NCBI RefSeq assembly: GCF_019175385.1
Contig: NC_083341.1
Coordinates: 60,731,800-60,795,799, forward strand
Direction of reading: 5' to 3'
Length of the DNA stretch: 64,000 nt
DNA from: Lycium barbarum
Lineage: Eukaryota; Streptophyta; Magnoliopsida; Solanales; Solanaceae
In this document: positions 10,953 through 23,752 of the stretch, in pieces
How the letters are laid out: each line of letters begins with the position of its first letter
How positions within the stretch are numbered: the stretch's first letter is position 1
The notes under the pieces: model-generated
The model's input: only the letters and a program-made list of their open reading frames with translations
Databases searched by the model: none
What the model was told of the DNA's origin: nothing
Made by a program: the position numbers and the translations under genes

Positions 10953-10959
10953 TATATAA
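10953..10959 (+). promoter_or_regulatory. TATA box of the SAUR gene
   Basis: TATATAA lies 61 bp upstream of the SAUR ATG in a pyrimidine-rich context, which implies transcription starting near 10985 and a leader of about 30 nt. Confidence 0.75.
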
Positions 10960-11013
10960 GACCTTTCCTTCCCCTCTCTCAAACACTAACAAATCCCACA
11001 AATCAAAGAAGCC

Positions 11014-11349
11014 ATGGCCAAGGGAGGCAAACTCACAAAGCTCAAAACAGTCTTGGAAAAAATGCAATCTTTCAAGATAGGCCGATCTTCAAACAATTCT
11101 TGCTCGGATGATGATTCGCATTCCTATGAAGACCAACACACTGTCTACGTTGGTAAATCACGCCGACATTACCTCGTTAACTCCGATGTTGTCTGCAATC
11201 CACTTTTTATGGAAATTGCTGAAAGGTCAGGTGATTCAATCGTTGTTGGCTGTGAAGTTGTTCGTTTTGAACACTTGCTTTGGATGCTCGAAAATGCTGA
11301 TCCTCAAACGGAGTCCTTGGATGAGCTCGTCGAGTTTTACTCTTGCTGA
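11014..11349 (+). CDS. SAUR-family (small auxin-up RNA) protein, SAUR76-78-like
   Basis: This intronless 111-residue ORF starts in a good plant context (AAGCCATGG) and ends in TGA. The protein begins MAKGGKLTKLKTVLEKMQSF, has a Ser/Asp-rich linker (residues about 27-43), and then the conserved SAUR domain with HTVYVGKSRRHYLVNSDVV and CEVVRFEHLLWMLENADPQT. It ends in ESLDELVEFYSC. This arrangement resembles the SAUR76/77/78 subgroup rather than the larger SAUR19-type clusters; the subgroup call is from memory. SAUR proteins promote cell expansion, largely by inhibiting PP2C.D phosphatases and so keeping plasma-membrane H+-ATPases active; some members respond to ethylene. It is the only intact cellular gene I see. 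A hAT element and a MITE sit immediately upstream and may have replaced older regulatory sequence. Confidence 0.93.
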   Translation: MAKGGKLTKLKTVLEKMQSFKIGRSSNNSCSDDDSHSYEDQHTVYVGKSRRHYLVNSDVVCNPLFMEIAERSGDSIVVGCEVVRFEHLLWMLENADPQTESLDELVEFYSC

Positions 11350-12359
11350 ACTATTATAGTTATTGTCGGTGACTAAAAAAAAAAAGATATTGCGTTGTTG
11401 AGGAGGGATTCCCTGCCGCCAGCCACCATATTTGGGCGTATATACTATACAGTTGTAAATTTATTTCCAGAGTTATGAAGTTTTATAAATTTAGCACTAT
11501 TAGGAAACATGGTGATATAAACAGAAGATATGGAAAAGACAGAGCAGGCAGTGACATGTTCTTCTCCGTTACTGGCCGGGCGATGAGGAATTGATAATAT
11601 TGTACTACTATTGTAGTATGGAATTGTTTTATTAATTGTATTACATTTACAAATTTATATACTCCATGGAATGATTAATCTGAAAAATAGTGCAATAAGT
11701 TATTACTACTTGGTACAGTTGGTTAAAATATATTGATACTGTAAAATTTTATATTGGATTTATATTGTCAATATAAGTTAAATTTTTTAACAATATAAGA
11801 TCATCGCTAACTAACAAAGTGAAGTAGATCAATCTCTTTAGGATTTGTTCGACATGAGTTAAACATGATTAACAGTCATATTGGTATACGGTGTTAATAT
11901 ATTATGACAACGAAGGACATTGGATGCGGCGAAGTGATACATCAAAACGTTACCTGAAATAACAAAACCTTAACTGCAATGTAAATGTACAAGGGCCAAA
12001 TATTAATCAACGTCAAAATTACAATCAGAAGTTGTAAGTTTTTCTCTCTGTCCAAAACTAAGTTAGAGCAAAGGAAAAAATTAACAGAAACCCGTAACTA
12101 AATGACGATTATCAGGATGACCAGCCTTTTAGCATCAAATCAAAGTAGGTGGAATGGACCAACTATTAAATTTTGGGTGAAAATTTCTTTTACCGAGAGT
12201 AAGATCTGGAGAAGTTTTACTAAAGAAAAAGACCAAATTAAGAGGTACACGTAAGCAGTGGGGGAGTTAGAAATTTCAGTAAGAGGATTCAACTTTTATA
12301 AAAATTGACTATATCAAGGTTGTGTTTCAAGTCAAGGGAATTCAAATCTTGTATTAACC
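11350..12359. other. 3' flank of the SAUR gene, no further gene seen
   Basis: AT-rich sequence with the SAUR 3' untranslated region at its start. I find no coding segment and no clear terminal repeats. Confidence 0.5.
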
Positions 12360-12490
12360 AACGACAAAAACAACATACCAAGTATAATCCCACACGTACA
12401 GTTTGGGGAGGATAGAGTGTATGCAGACCTTACCCCTACCTTGTGAGGGTAGGAAAACTGTATCCGGTAGACCCTTGGCTCAAGAAAATT
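12360..12490 (-). mobile_element. Au-like SINE remnant
   Basis: On the minus strand this reads as the 3' part of the Au SINE found across angiosperms and common in Solanaceae: CAAGGTAGGGGTAAGGTCTG, then CATACACTCTATCCTCCCC, then GTGGGATTATACTTGGTATG and a short TTG-type tail. The 5' half with the pol III promoter boxes is missing or unrecognisable. Identification is from remembered consensus. Confidence 0.65.
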
Positions 12491-12688
12491 ATTTTTTCAG
12501 AAGAATAACCTTACTGGCAATTTCCTCAAGTAAGGTTAGAATGTTGTTGTCCTGCGAATTTCCTCAAGTCCATCTAAAGCAGCAATGGGGAAACACTGTT
12601 CTTCATATTGAAAAGCTCAAACCTAGGATCAAAATCCTGGTAGGTGGAGTAAACCTAGTCCTGGTATATTCAAGTTGAACACTGATAG

Positions 12689-14563
12689 TGTCACGACCCA
12701 ACTAGTGGATCGAGCGGGCACCCACACTAATCACCTGGTGGGCGAACCCTTCCCTTATTCAACATTCAGTTCAAACATATGAAAAGGAATTAGAGAGAAT
12801 TAAGTAGTCTCAAAACATAAATAAACTACTAAGTGCGAAATACTGATACATCATCCCTGAAATCTGGTCTGAATTATTACAAGAGCCACTAAATACTATA
12901 AGTCTCAAGACTACAAGTTTGACATATAAATATTGTCTCAGAATACAAGAAAAGACAAGTAAAGATAGAAGAATCTCCAGGTTGCGGAATCCATCAAGTG
13001 CTCACCCTGGAAACTCTAAAATCTAGCCTCGGGATTAGTCACGAGGTGCAGAAGAGGAACTTGCTACGAACTCTGGACTCAGAAAAAAAGTACAACAAGG
13101 TAGTATCAGTACAAACACCATGTACCGGTAGGTATCATAGGCCGACAACAATTAGTACACATATACAAAGAAAGAAATCGAAAGGTAGACATGCAAACAG
13201 TCAAGTACAAATCACAACACAATCCAAGATCAGTAACAATAATCATGATAGAAATGCCATAGCAGAATCAATGATATGGATTTATGAAGTAAATGAGTGC
13301 ATATGCAATACGATGAAATGCACTAGCCAACTGTCTGTCATCGTACACACATGTTACGGACGGAAATCCTCCACGTCTCGATAGTCATGACCCATGGGGG
13401 ACCCGCGAAGTCCATGTACCAGTCACTCCGATACAGCCCAGAGATGACTATCACAATACTAGCCACTCCGCACACAACCCAGAGATGACTTTCATATCAA
13501 CCTGTAGACAATCTTCCACTCTGGTCGCAATCTCGGATGTTTCTTTTCTCACTTGTCACCACCAGTACCAAGTCACAGTTCATATCAATGTATGATGTAA
13601 GATGTGTATGAATGCTATGCATGATATCAATATCAAGTGTAAATCATAATCAAGATCTTATTCGTGCCTCTACATGAGCACACATCACAATACCAATCCT
13701 AAATCATTATCCTTTCTTTTTCCAATGATAAGTGAGAGATGAATGCGTCACAAACACAACATAGTAACCGAGTGACGAGCCCAACATATCACACACCGAG
13801 ACAAAACAAATCACGATAACAAGGTGACAAGCCCACATAGTCAACAACAAGGCTTAACATGCTTTCCCCGTCAATAACTAACTCCTACATATGCTTCACT
13901 AATTGGAGTCTAATAGAAAGGTAAGCTGTAACCTACCTCGATGCCGAGCTGGTGCCACGAACCGTCAAACGCGAGCCTTGCCCTTCCGAATACTCAAAGT
14001 CTAGTCATTATCAAAATCTAAGTTAGAAGCGGAGATAAACAATACCCATATTGCAATACATTCGTTCAGATCAATAATCAACTATAGAAAGGGGGAAATC
14101 GGACACACGAGGGTAAAACGGGAATTTCAAGATTGGAAATGGTAATCCAACGTTCTAGAAGTTTAATTCGACTCCGTAATTGCTAATTATACTCAATTAT
14201 TGATCAATTTCATCATTTAAGAGAAAACTCCCAAATTAGGAATAAACCCTATCTATCCAACATCAATTCCTCAATCCAAGTTAGAGATTCAAGCTTATTA
14301 TCTACTAATTCAAGAGATTCCAAGTTTAGACTAGCCAAATTCATCAATTAAACTCATATTCATAGCCTAAGATTCAAGTTTCAGAATTAAGGTTGAACAC
14401 TCATCTTCTCCAACTAGTCTCACTAGTTTCCACCATAGATTCTAGCTTAGGAAGATAGATAAACAAAATACAAGGTGAAAGAAACTTACCCCAAAATGAA
14501 ACAACTTTGAAAGCTCTTCAAATCACCCTTAAAACACTTAGAGACTTAATTTTGGGAATGGGA
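12689..14563 (-). mobile_element. Partial gypsy-type LTR, minus orientation, cut by an Ogre-type LTR
   Basis: Starts TGTCACGACCCAACTAGTGG, the inverted form of the ...GGGTCGTGACA LTR terminus. It shares its internal order with the LTRs at 29807, 45025 and 46138: the REPEAT-TO-HAIRPIN block near 13073-13130, the CATGGGGGACCCGCGAAGTC block near 13393, then CAACCTACCTCGATGCCGAG-like text and an AT-rich distal part. It ends abruptly at 14563 where the Ogre-type LTR begins; I could not find the continuation on the far side. Confidence 0.8.
13073..13128 (-). promoter_or_regulatory. Conserved LTR block with GTAC...GTACTGAT and imperfect hairpin
   Basis: The minus strand reads CCGGTACATGGTGTTTGTAC then TGATACT, followed by a U-rich potential hairpin pairing 13074-13078 with 13090-13094 with one mismatch. 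Equivalent blocks recur in the other gypsy-type LTRs of the window. Confidence 0.55.
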
Positions 14564-15035
14564 TGTTGACACCTAATTTTCACCTCATAAGACGCGTATT
14601 TTAATTCTCAAAATTCCCGAGTCAGAGACGGAGCAAGGATGCACCTTCAAAATTTAAAATTTCAAAATCCCGAGAAAATTGCAAAAAATTGACATTTAAT
14701 TAATTATTCTGTAAAAATAGACAATTGCAAGAAAATTATGAGTTATTTACTTTCATAAATATAATTAAAAAAGGTATCATATATCCCGCTCCGTTTAACT
14801 CGGGAAAATTGTTAATTAAAGACAACGTATGAATTACGACTCATTTTGACCGCATTTTTCGCATTTTTAAATATTACTCAGAAGTATATCAATATTAGGC
14901 TCGTTTCGAAGCTCATATTTTAAAATGACATATTATAATTTTTATCTTGTCAAAATATTATTTTACGAAGGCATTTTAAGCTAATTAATTTAAACTATAT
15001 ACTATGTTTTTAAAAAATATGTGTTATATTTTAAA

Positions 15036-15056
15036 GGGGGGGGGGGGGGGGGGGGG
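15036..15056. repeat. G21 homopolymer
   Basis: Uninterrupted run of 21 G inside the Ogre-type LTR; length is prone to sequencing error. Confidence 0.9.
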
Positions 15057-15679
15057 AGTAAATAATATTCGTACCCCCCGCCCCTCAATTTATTTTTCTC
15101 GTTTGGCTCGTCATTTTGATTTGCCCTAAAATATTTCCTATCTCTCTTCTGGAGAGAATCTGGTGGCGGCGCTAGGTTTCCACCACTAGCCACCGCCCCT
15201 CCACCGTGTTTCCACCATTTTTTAGCCCAAAACGAGTATTTCCCCACCCCCTTTTCTGGTGTGGGATGCCATGGGTGAGCCTTTAAGGCTTTAGCCATCT
15301 TGTGCTACCACACCACCCCAAAAAAGGGGGTGTGTGGCGATGTGCTCGACGGCTGTAGTGTTGTTTGGCTACGTGTACGCCTTGTATGAGGTTTTAACGG
15401 TCCTATTTGTTTGTTTGTTGGTAGGTATGATTTTGTTGTTTTGTGTGTGCTGGTGTACGACTGGCCAACTGGTATGTACGATTTGGATCCGTTTTGTTAT
15501 TCCTCGTACAATTTGCGAAAAATTAGGGATTTTAGTACAATTTAGTACGATGTGTTGTATTTTATTTTGTCATTACTCAATGGAATTGGATTTGTGTGAC
15601 GAGTTGGTGAATTTAGGGGGGAAATCTGGTTGGAAAAACCGAGAATCTTCCATTTTTTATCCCCAAGTTGATTTGCATG

Positions 15680-15690
15680 TTATAAATAGA
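15680..15690 (+). promoter_or_regulatory. Probable TATA box of the Ogre-type LTR
   Basis: TTATAAATAGA lies about 1.1 kb into the LTR, downstream of a GC-rich stretch. The related LTR at 54637 has TATATAA at a comparable offset (55914). Confidence 0.5.
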
Positions 15691-18600
15691 AAGTGTGTGT
15701 AAAAATTTAGGGGGATTCTTTTTTTGAAAAAACTGCTACTACTCGACTAGGGTTTGAGTCACTTCATAATTTGCCTAAAATTTATACCACTTATCTACCT
15801 ACATTACTAAATCTATACATCTACTACAATATACTACTATAATATATAGCATATTACCCGAAAATAATATATTAAATCTTGAAAATCAAGAAGAAAAGGC
15901 TTGCAAAAGGTTTTTGAGTGGCTTTTGTTGGAGAACATTGATTCAGTCTCTCATTTGATCTTTGGGTTGCCTTTGAAAGAGGTAATATCTCTATACTACT
16001 CTTTTATTCAGCTTCAGCTTTTATATGAATTTAAATAATTACATTGTTGTTTAAATATGTGTTTTGAGTTTTATTTCACTGATTCGAATGCATTACTACC
16101 TTAGTTTAGTTTATTGTAAAGTGTTGATGTTGTTTAAACTGCTATGATACGACTGGATTTGTTTTGAATCATGTTTGAGGTTTTATTTGTTTGTCTTCCT
16201 TCTGGAATTTTTGGAATTTAAAGGTGGGGTATGAAGGGTTGTGTTAGGAATTCAGTCCTAATGTATTGAGTTGTTTGAGGTTCCAGTTTGGTTAAATGGC
16301 ACTGTTCCATTTAGATTTGGTCTTGTTCATGTGATTTCTATTCATTATGTTGTGAAGATGGTCTTGTCTGTTAATCATGGATCAATTTTGTCTATTAGTT
16401 TCTTGTTTGACATGGTTTTGGTCCAAGATGTGGCTTTAGATTAGCTTCACTATAAAAAGCTTGAATCTTTTCTCTAGAAATATGTAAAACCTAAGTTTTA
16501 GAAGATAAATTTAATCCTTTTCCATAATTTGTTATCACTCTTAATAGTCTAACATCTTTTGAAGGGGTAACTTAAGGTTCTGGACTTCCTTGTTAGTTGA
16601 ATCTTTTGAAGTCTTAAAGATTACTTCTAAACTTGTGTGTATTGCTAATATTTACCTAGAATCTATTTTAAAGAGGAAAGAAGGAAGGTGTTTTACTTAA
16701 ACTATTGTGAGTGGATCTCATTCTTGTGATAACAAGTTTTCTTTTCTTTTGATTAGTCATTTACCGGGATTATTATGGAGACTGTCATGTCTTGATTTAG
16801 ATTTTGAAGTGTTAAATAGGCAAACTTCATGTATTCTTGTTGTTGAATAAGTAGGAGCACAAAAAAGGGGGTCTAAACTAAACTTAGGAAGTAAAATAGA
16901 ACTCAGTAGTAACTCAGTTTCTTGTTCTTTCCTTCTATGTGCTTGATTTCTTGGAGACTTGATCTTTTATTGAAATTTCGTTTCCAAGACAGTGTTATGA
17001 GTTGATTGAACCTTTTTGAGCTTTACTATCATGCTAAAATAGAGGACAAAGTTTGCTTTTGAAAAAGCAAACAAGGTACTTGCTTGCTTATCCTTGCCTT
17101 GCCAGTTGTTTTGTAATCTCAGACCCATATGCTCACATGTTTTCTATTCTTCCTTATATTGTTCAGTCTAAGTGTGAGGTTTTGTGACCTAGGAATAGAA
17201 TCATGATCCTTTATGACCATGGTCCAATTTTCTCTGAACTTATAAGTGCTTCCATGTGAATTCCCTTCTGTCAGTGACTTACTGTAACCTCAACTGACCT
17301 ATACTTACACTTAGGGTAGATTCATGCTCCCCTGATTTCTTGTGAAGTTGTTTAATCGTGTTTTAATCACTCTTTGTTGCTAAGTAAGACCTTTGCTGAT
17401 TGCTACACTTTGTTTTGTACTTTTGTATGTAGATTTTTAAATTAAACCAAGTGAAAACCATCATTTGGGAATTCTGTTGATGCTTCATGAAGCTGGCTTT
17501 GATCTAAAATGATCTTAGTGAATACTTGAGACCCCTATGACTTAAAATGGGCTAAAATAGAAAGCTTAGAGGTATGAAAATAGCAGACATATGATATGGC
17601 CCTAAGTTTGCTTAAACTAAATTGGTTAGAAGACACAACCTCAAACCTGCTACTTGATTCTGTGATACTTTGATATGATATGAATGAAATTAAAGTGATT
17701 CATTGCCATCTCGTTGGTTTTAAAATGATTAAAAGAGGAATTTCGTAGGAATATGTGACATTATTTGCCATGATTGAGGCTAGACTAGTCACTTGTTTGC
17801 TTACCTGTTTATCTTGCCTTGCTACTTCTGAACTTTGCTTAGTATATGAAGATAAAAGTGATCTTTCCTAAAATCTGTTTGATATATTTGAGACCGTCTA
17901 GATAGAAAGTTAGTAAAAATGTGAAAGCTGTAAGATTTGTAGTTAAAATTTTGATCCTAGAAGAGTTTAAGTGTCTTGGATGTTGTGTGTGTTTGTTGCC
18001 TTCATTTCTAAAAATTGCTAAAAAGAATAAGGGTGAGAAGTTTATAAGAAACTTGGCCTTTTTGTATAAAATTTGAAACAACAAAGTTGGAGACAGACCT
18101 ATAAGTGGTTTGCCTGCATTTCACCTCTGAATCTCTAAAATTTCCTTGTATCTCATTCACTATTTTGTCTATGAAAATTGCTATTTATAACTTATGCTTT
18201 TCTACTAGTATGAGGTTATGGTGTGGTTGAATTCCCCTGCTTCACATAAGACATTAAAATCAGTATAGAAGGCTAAAATAAGGTCAACCCCCTCTCTCCT
18301 TTGGAAGAACTAGTTGTGTTCCTTACTCTGAGATCTGTCACGACCTTTATTGTTTACCCTTTTTGTCCATTACCCTTCTATCATTGTTGTTACTTGCTTG
18401 GCTATTTTGATGTTTTCCATATTCTCTTGACTGTGCTGTTGCTGTTTAGGAATCATTTTGACACTTTTGTGCCTTGCATTATCTATCCTTGCATTATTTG
18501 GACCCTTTTGGACCTGATTGTTTTCTGTGACTAGTAGTAAGGTCCTTGATTCCTTCTAAGTGCTGTTGGATCATTGATTTGTTTTGTTGGCATACTGAGG

Positions 18601-20340
18601 TCTTTTAAGTTTGTTGGAACCAATTAGAAATTTAAGATTAGCTAAAAATGAGATGTTGAGGGATTTATGTTATAGTATTGGTTTTTTTTTAGTGAATATT
18701 AATTGAGAATAAGTATGTATGTTGGGTATATTTGAGTGTATACAAATGTCAACTTACCTTTCCATTAGGTGGATAAAGGGTATGCCCTTTATGAGGTTTT
18801 GCCCTTTGTCCTAGTAGGTATACTAGTAGGTATATCATGTATATTGCAGCTTTGACACTTAGAAAAAATTTGAAAAAAATGGAGCGGTATACCTGTGGTA
18901 TATCATGTGTATTACCTCTTAACACTTAGGAAATTTTTGACCTGGGCTTGTCATTTGGGCCTGTTACTTGTGGGTGGCTTATTATTACTATTATTTTTGG
19001 GCTTATTTCATATCTGGGCCATTTTTTGCTATTTGCCGTCATAAAGTATTAAGTGGGCTAGGCCCAATAAATTGTAATTCATTTTTTGACTTTTGTAATA
19101 ATCATTGTAATCTTAATTTTTGCACTTAGTTTAATTCATGAATGCATACTAATATCATGCATACCCGTTTGTATCTTTGTCCATTCAAACCCGTTGGCCA
19201 CTAACGTATCTAGATCGAGTCAACCGTTCCCTTGGAGCAAAATGGAGCATACGTTGAATTTAAGACGAGCCCGATTGCATAAATACCTTCCTTTTGTGCT
19301 TGGATCGGCCCAATCTCTCTATCTCTATTTAATTATGTACTTTAAATTGTTACTTGCGCAATCATTATGCAAATTGGAGCCCTTATAGGATTATCATGTA
19401 TTTTAAAGTCACCAAAAAATGAATTTGTTACAAAATGTGAGATTAATTTTGAGGCATTAATGCAAATTTGGGACTGATTTGATTAGAAGGATTAAAACTG
19501 TCGATTTTGCGAAATTGAGGACCAAATTGAACATCTATGAAACTTGTGGACTTTGACATATAAACTGATTTGGATTAATGTTTAGAACTTATGGAACTAA
19601 TTGTGACTATTTAGATTTAGACCAAAAAATAAAACTTGACTATAATTTTGACGAATCATAGAATAAAACAGACTATATATGTAGAATACGATTAATATAC
19701 GAACTATAATAGTGTGCCTAGAATTATTTTCCTAAAAAGTATTTTCTATACTTAAAAAAATATTTTTTCAAAACTATTTTTGGGTGGACTTATGTTGAGT
19801 CCTGCTTAGGTTAAGAGCTTTCGCGTAATAGCCTAAGTGTTCTAGTCCGACACCCTAAATGCCCAATTTTGGGCAGAATTTTACCACTTTTGTTTCTTGA
19901 ACGTGATATATTTCGCATGAATAACTAAAATCTTTTGTTGCGGAAATATGAGCCGAAAAAATTTATTTACCATAAACAATTCATATTTACAAAGGCATAT
20001 TATTAGAACTCGTGGGTCAACCGTATTCTACGGATCTTTAATACCGGGGTCCCTAACACCTTCCCCGGGAGATAACCAGAACCTTTACCCGAACTTTGGT
20101 TAGATTAGGATTCTTTTAAAATTTAACCATTTTAAATGAATCCTTTTTGAATTGGTTTTCCTAATTTCCTAAAAATTAGGTGGCGACTCTAAAATAATAC
20201 CCATTTAGAGTACCATCCACATAGAAGTATAATTTTTCCTTTTTCCCGGTATGATTGACAACCGTACTTTCCTGGGACACTTTTCTTTTTAAATGAGGCA
20301 AGTGCAAATACGAATCGGAAAAAATACGACCCGCTACAGA

Positions 20341-20356
20341 TGGTGACTCTACTGGG
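20341..20356 (+). other. Primer-binding site of the Ogre-type element (tRNA-Arg-like)
   Basis: TGGTGACTCTACTGGG starts 2 nt after the LTR end. It matches the tRNA-Arg-complementary site of Ogre elements (TGGCGACTCCACTGGGG from memory) except for two C-to-T changes, which is what decay of methylated cytosines would produce. Confidence 0.75.
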
Positions 20357-20947
20357 TATAATTTAAGGTTCTAATCATAACGGTTCCAATAATTTGTGTG
20401 TTTGTATGATATAAATTGTTTAAGTGATATAAATTGTTTATGTGTTTAAATTTCCGCAAAATATAACTGTCATTCATGCATGCATACTCCGCCACTCTTG
20501 ACATTTATTTTACATTTTTTTAAGGATGACGACGTAGGATGAGCTGCGGTTATACATTCACTAAAAAACTTTTTTGCTATATTCTTTGGAGGTCTCTAAG
20601 GTCGAGTGGGCATGCGGTCATCCCACAGCCTTAGAGAGCCCACCCCCAGCTAACCTGTGTCATTTGCTTCAAAAACCACTCTAGAATAACAAGCGTAGAG
20701 CGAAGGCAAATCCTTACTGATTAGCGCATGCTGACCATAGACCAGTTTGGGTATCTCAGACCTACCTGAATCAGACAGGAAAGACACCCTACTGTGTTCA
20801 GATGGTGTAAAGACCTGAAGACACTACATCCCACTATTTGCTATTTGAAAGCATTATTGTGCCATGTGTGAAATAAATTACTGTTTCTGGGGGCAGGGAA
20901 CTAACAGTGTTTTGTCTTGCAGATGTCTCTTTGATGTCTAGTTTGAT

Positions 20948-22412
20948 ATGACTGTGGGTCCACCACCAGGTTTAGTGATGTGGTGGGAAAGTTTGACTGA
21001 TGATCAAGAGAAAGATATAAAGGGTTGTATAGGGCATCTACCTTCGTTAATAGATATGACTGGGGATCCGGGTTTGCTAGATTATTACTAGTTATTAGGA
21101 CAACGACAGAATGGTGTTCAGATTTTGAGAGATAGAGATGATTCCCACTTTAAAAGAGATTAGAGATATCTTGGAAAGTGTAGGAAGTGCTAACAGATCC
21201 AAAAAGAATTTAGTTCAAAATATCCTTATCCCTCACAAACCTACTCCAAAAGAAATAAAGACATGTTTGCTGTTAACAAAGCCGATTGGGCACAAAGACC
21301 CACTATAGCCTTAGAGAGTTACATAGGAGATATTCATCCAAACAGGGGTACGAGAACCACATCCTTGAGTTTTCCTCACTCCAATCTTGGGAAGCCAACC
21401 AAGCACTAGCCTTTATTATCTGCCTATTGGGAACCATGGTATTTCCACTAAATGCCTCCCTAGTAATTGACACTCGAGTTGTCTTTGTTGCCCATGCTGT
21501 CCTTAGGGGAGTTAAACAAATAGGCTTACCAAACATTTTGGCATCATCCCTATTATCTTATCAGATATATACCAAGCTTTGGGAAAATGCCGCAACCGTT
21601 ATTATTATTTCTAGGGTTACAACCTCTTAGTTCAATGGTGGATACTTAAGCATTTAGCTAAGAACGGTTTATCAACCTGCCGAGATCTGGCCCTAAGAGA
21701 GGATGACTTGGGAGTCGCTGCTATGCCTTATGGGGTTCAAGATAAAAAGAATGGGCTCACATCTTTTCCAGTCTGAGAGAAGAACATATCAGGTGGAGGG
21801 TACCTGATTTTCATTCCAAGACTGTTTGTGTTAAGAGCCGTAGGCGTCCATATCTACCGCTTATGGGCATTAGGGGAATCAGACCCTACGCACCATTGAG
21901 AGTACTTAGACAGTTTGGTATGAGACAGGTTATTCCGAATGTGGGTAATATGGGAGAGTTTGTACGAGTTATGAAGAAGGTCGTACCGAAGGTATAAAAG
22001 ATGCTCAGAAAAATTAGAAGAATGTGATAAAGGAAGATAAGTTGGATGAAGATCCAAACAATCCAAGTCATGATGAAAACTACTACGAGTGGCTTAAGGC
22101 TGAGCTAGCTGGTACCGCTACTCTAGGGCCGTATCTGTACAAATTTTCGGTAGATAGGGAAGCCGTGAATGCAATTCAGGTTAGAAGAATGAAGCAACGA
22201 ATGGAAGGAGAGAAATGGATCATCAAGCAAAAACAGAATATGATCAAGAGATAATCAAGAGTTTGACAGACGAGGCAGATGCCTCGTTGCAGAGCATGGA
22301 ATGGCTAGACACTTTTGTTAAAGGGGCCATGGATACGGGGACATCATTGACTGACGACCAGAGAGATCAGTGGATCGGGACAGCATTGATGACGGCCCAT
22401 GTAGCCATTTAG
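20948..22412 (+). pseudogene. ORF1 of an Ogre-type element (DUF7745-like plant retroelement domain), degenerate
   Basis: Across frames the translation gives MTVGPPPGLVMWWESLTDDQ and GHLPSLIDMTGDPGLLDYY. Later segments read PSLIPHKPT-like, RTTSLSFPHSNLGKPT and finally RRRPYLPLMGIRGIRPYAPL followed by RVLRQFGMRQVIPNVGNMGE and an acidic tail with EYDQEIIKSLTDEADASLQS. The WWESL and RPYxPLRVLRQFG-type blocks are typical of the extra ORF that precedes gag in Ogre-like elements of Solanaceae; this is recalled, not searched. Its role in the element is unknown. Numerous stops and frameshifts make it non-functional. Confidence 0.65.
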
Positions 22413-22821
22413 ACCGCCCTCCGAAGGGCCAAAAGGGCGAGAGATGATAGGGAACAGATTTCTGTCCGTGGAGTGGATTTTTTCTGATTATTGCATTTAT
22501 TTTAAAAGCCTTGTAATACCACTTTGGAAAATACTATTAATGAAAAGCAAGGGGATTTTTATTTTGGCAAAAATACATTTTTTTTTACATATAGCACAAT
22601 TCTGCTTCATACGCTAGTAGCCTCGGAGCAACGAGGTATAGGAAAGCGAATTATATATTGTCTAAATGCTTAATTGATAAAACTGCTATGTGAAAATCAT
22701 ATATTTTGTCAAAACTCTTGATTGGTCCATATTCCGGTCACTACACAAAAGAAAAACCAAGAAAAACAATCCCTAAAACCAAAATTAGCTCCACTTTTAA
22801 AGGTTGATTTGCTAATAGGAA
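22413..22821. other. Non-coding gap between ORF1 and gag of the Ogre-type element
   Basis: AT-rich sequence without a coding frame. It includes a T-rich tract near 22580 and a run ending at the gag ATG. Confidence 0.5.
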
Positions 22822-23752
22822 ATGGAGACTACAGACAGCATGAGTGCAACTTCTCCTTACATCAACCTAGTCAGTGACGGTGAGAACATGGAAGTGACAA
22901 GTGAGAAAAACCGATAATGGGACAATCGAATGGCCCTGGCCACTTCTAGAATGAAAGAAGCTGTCCAAACCACTAACGCGGCCAACGAGAAAATGAAAGA
23001 AGTAGAAACTCTCCTAGCTTATGTTGAGGAACTAGTAAAGAAACACCCTGCCAATCGGGTAAAACGGGAAAAGGCACATGAAGCACCACTTGGGAGTTGT
23101 GTCCCACTCAGTCAACAAGAAGGGCTTGACCGCATACCATATGGAGATGACGAACTACTTATCCTCAATCTGAAAGCCTATGGAGACCAACGCTATTCTT
23201 AGCTTGAGGAACCTGCAGTTTCGTACACAATTGTTCTTGAGGGAAAGATCACACAATTGGGGTACGCCAGTAGAATTATCCAAACAAGAACTCTTGGAGA
23301 CTTTGGGAAGTTTCGGAGTATATGCACAAAGCCCAAATTTATTGCCACCATGTGCTGCTTTTATGATTTACGTAAAATGCCTCTACCACCGAAGTCAGTC
23401 AGGCCATACAGCCAATGAGTGTGGAGCGTTAGAAAGGAAGCTTATCTAATGGATTGACCAAGGGAGAATTAGCCAACTGGGGGCCCCACTCTTTTCTGAC
23501 CCATGACCAAGGAAGAAACTATCCAGAAAAGATATCAAAGGTTAGGTTCTGGAGAAGCGACTTTTCCAAATTCGAAGAGTCATACGCCAGGATTCACTCC
23601 CTACTATGTAGCGTGAAGAAGATAAGAGCAGTGCCACAAACCTATCAGGGTCGCCCAGGATCTCCAAAAGAAAGGGTTTGCGTGTATCACCATGGCTGTC
23701 TTCGCCACAACATTGAAGAATGTGTGGATTTCAAGCTTGAATTGGAACGCCT
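22822..23752 (+). pseudogene. Ogre-type gag remnant, first part, interrupted by a solo LTR
   Basis: ATG at 22822 gives METTDSMSATSPYINLVSDG, then a coiled-coil-like region (KMKEVETLLAYVEELVKK). A later frame reads ELLETLGSFGVYAQSPNLLP followed by a zinc-knuckle-like CLYHRSQSGHTANEC and IDQGRISQLGAPL. A second knuckle-like motif CVYHHGCLRHNIEEC precedes the insertion. Such CxYH...GH..EEC pairs are typical of Tat-lineage gag. The frame ELERLV continues exactly across the inserted LTR at 27018. Several internal stops and frame changes. Confidence 0.7.
23748..23752. repeat. Target-site duplication, left copy (CGCCT)
   Basis: Matches CGCTT at 27018-27022 with one transition. Confidence 0.75.

Larger units (their letters stand above)
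14564..20338 (+). mobile_element. Ogre-type (Tat lineage) LTR, about 5.8 kb
   Basis: Starts TGTTGACACCTAATTTTCACC and ends ACCCGCTACA, followed after 2 nt by an Ogre-type primer-binding site. LTRs of 5-6 kb are known for Ogre elements. Near the 3' end it carries GTCAACCGTATTCTACGGATC, CCTTCCCCGGGAGATAACC and TTAGGTGGCGACTCTAAA, words typical of this group and partly shared with the LTR at 54637. A TATA box lies at 15681. A G21 run is at 15036-15056. ORFs inside have no recognisable domains and look like chance frames. Upstream and downstream flanks do not show a clean target duplication. Confidence 0.85.

Noticed and set aside
12998..13384. 128-residue ORF
   Set aside because: Runs through the LTR hairpin block in the antisense direction; no coding features.
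15002..15298. 98-residue minus-strand ORF with poly-Pro
   Set aside because: Lies in the Ogre-type LTR. The Pro run is the complement of the G21 tract and no domain is recognisable.
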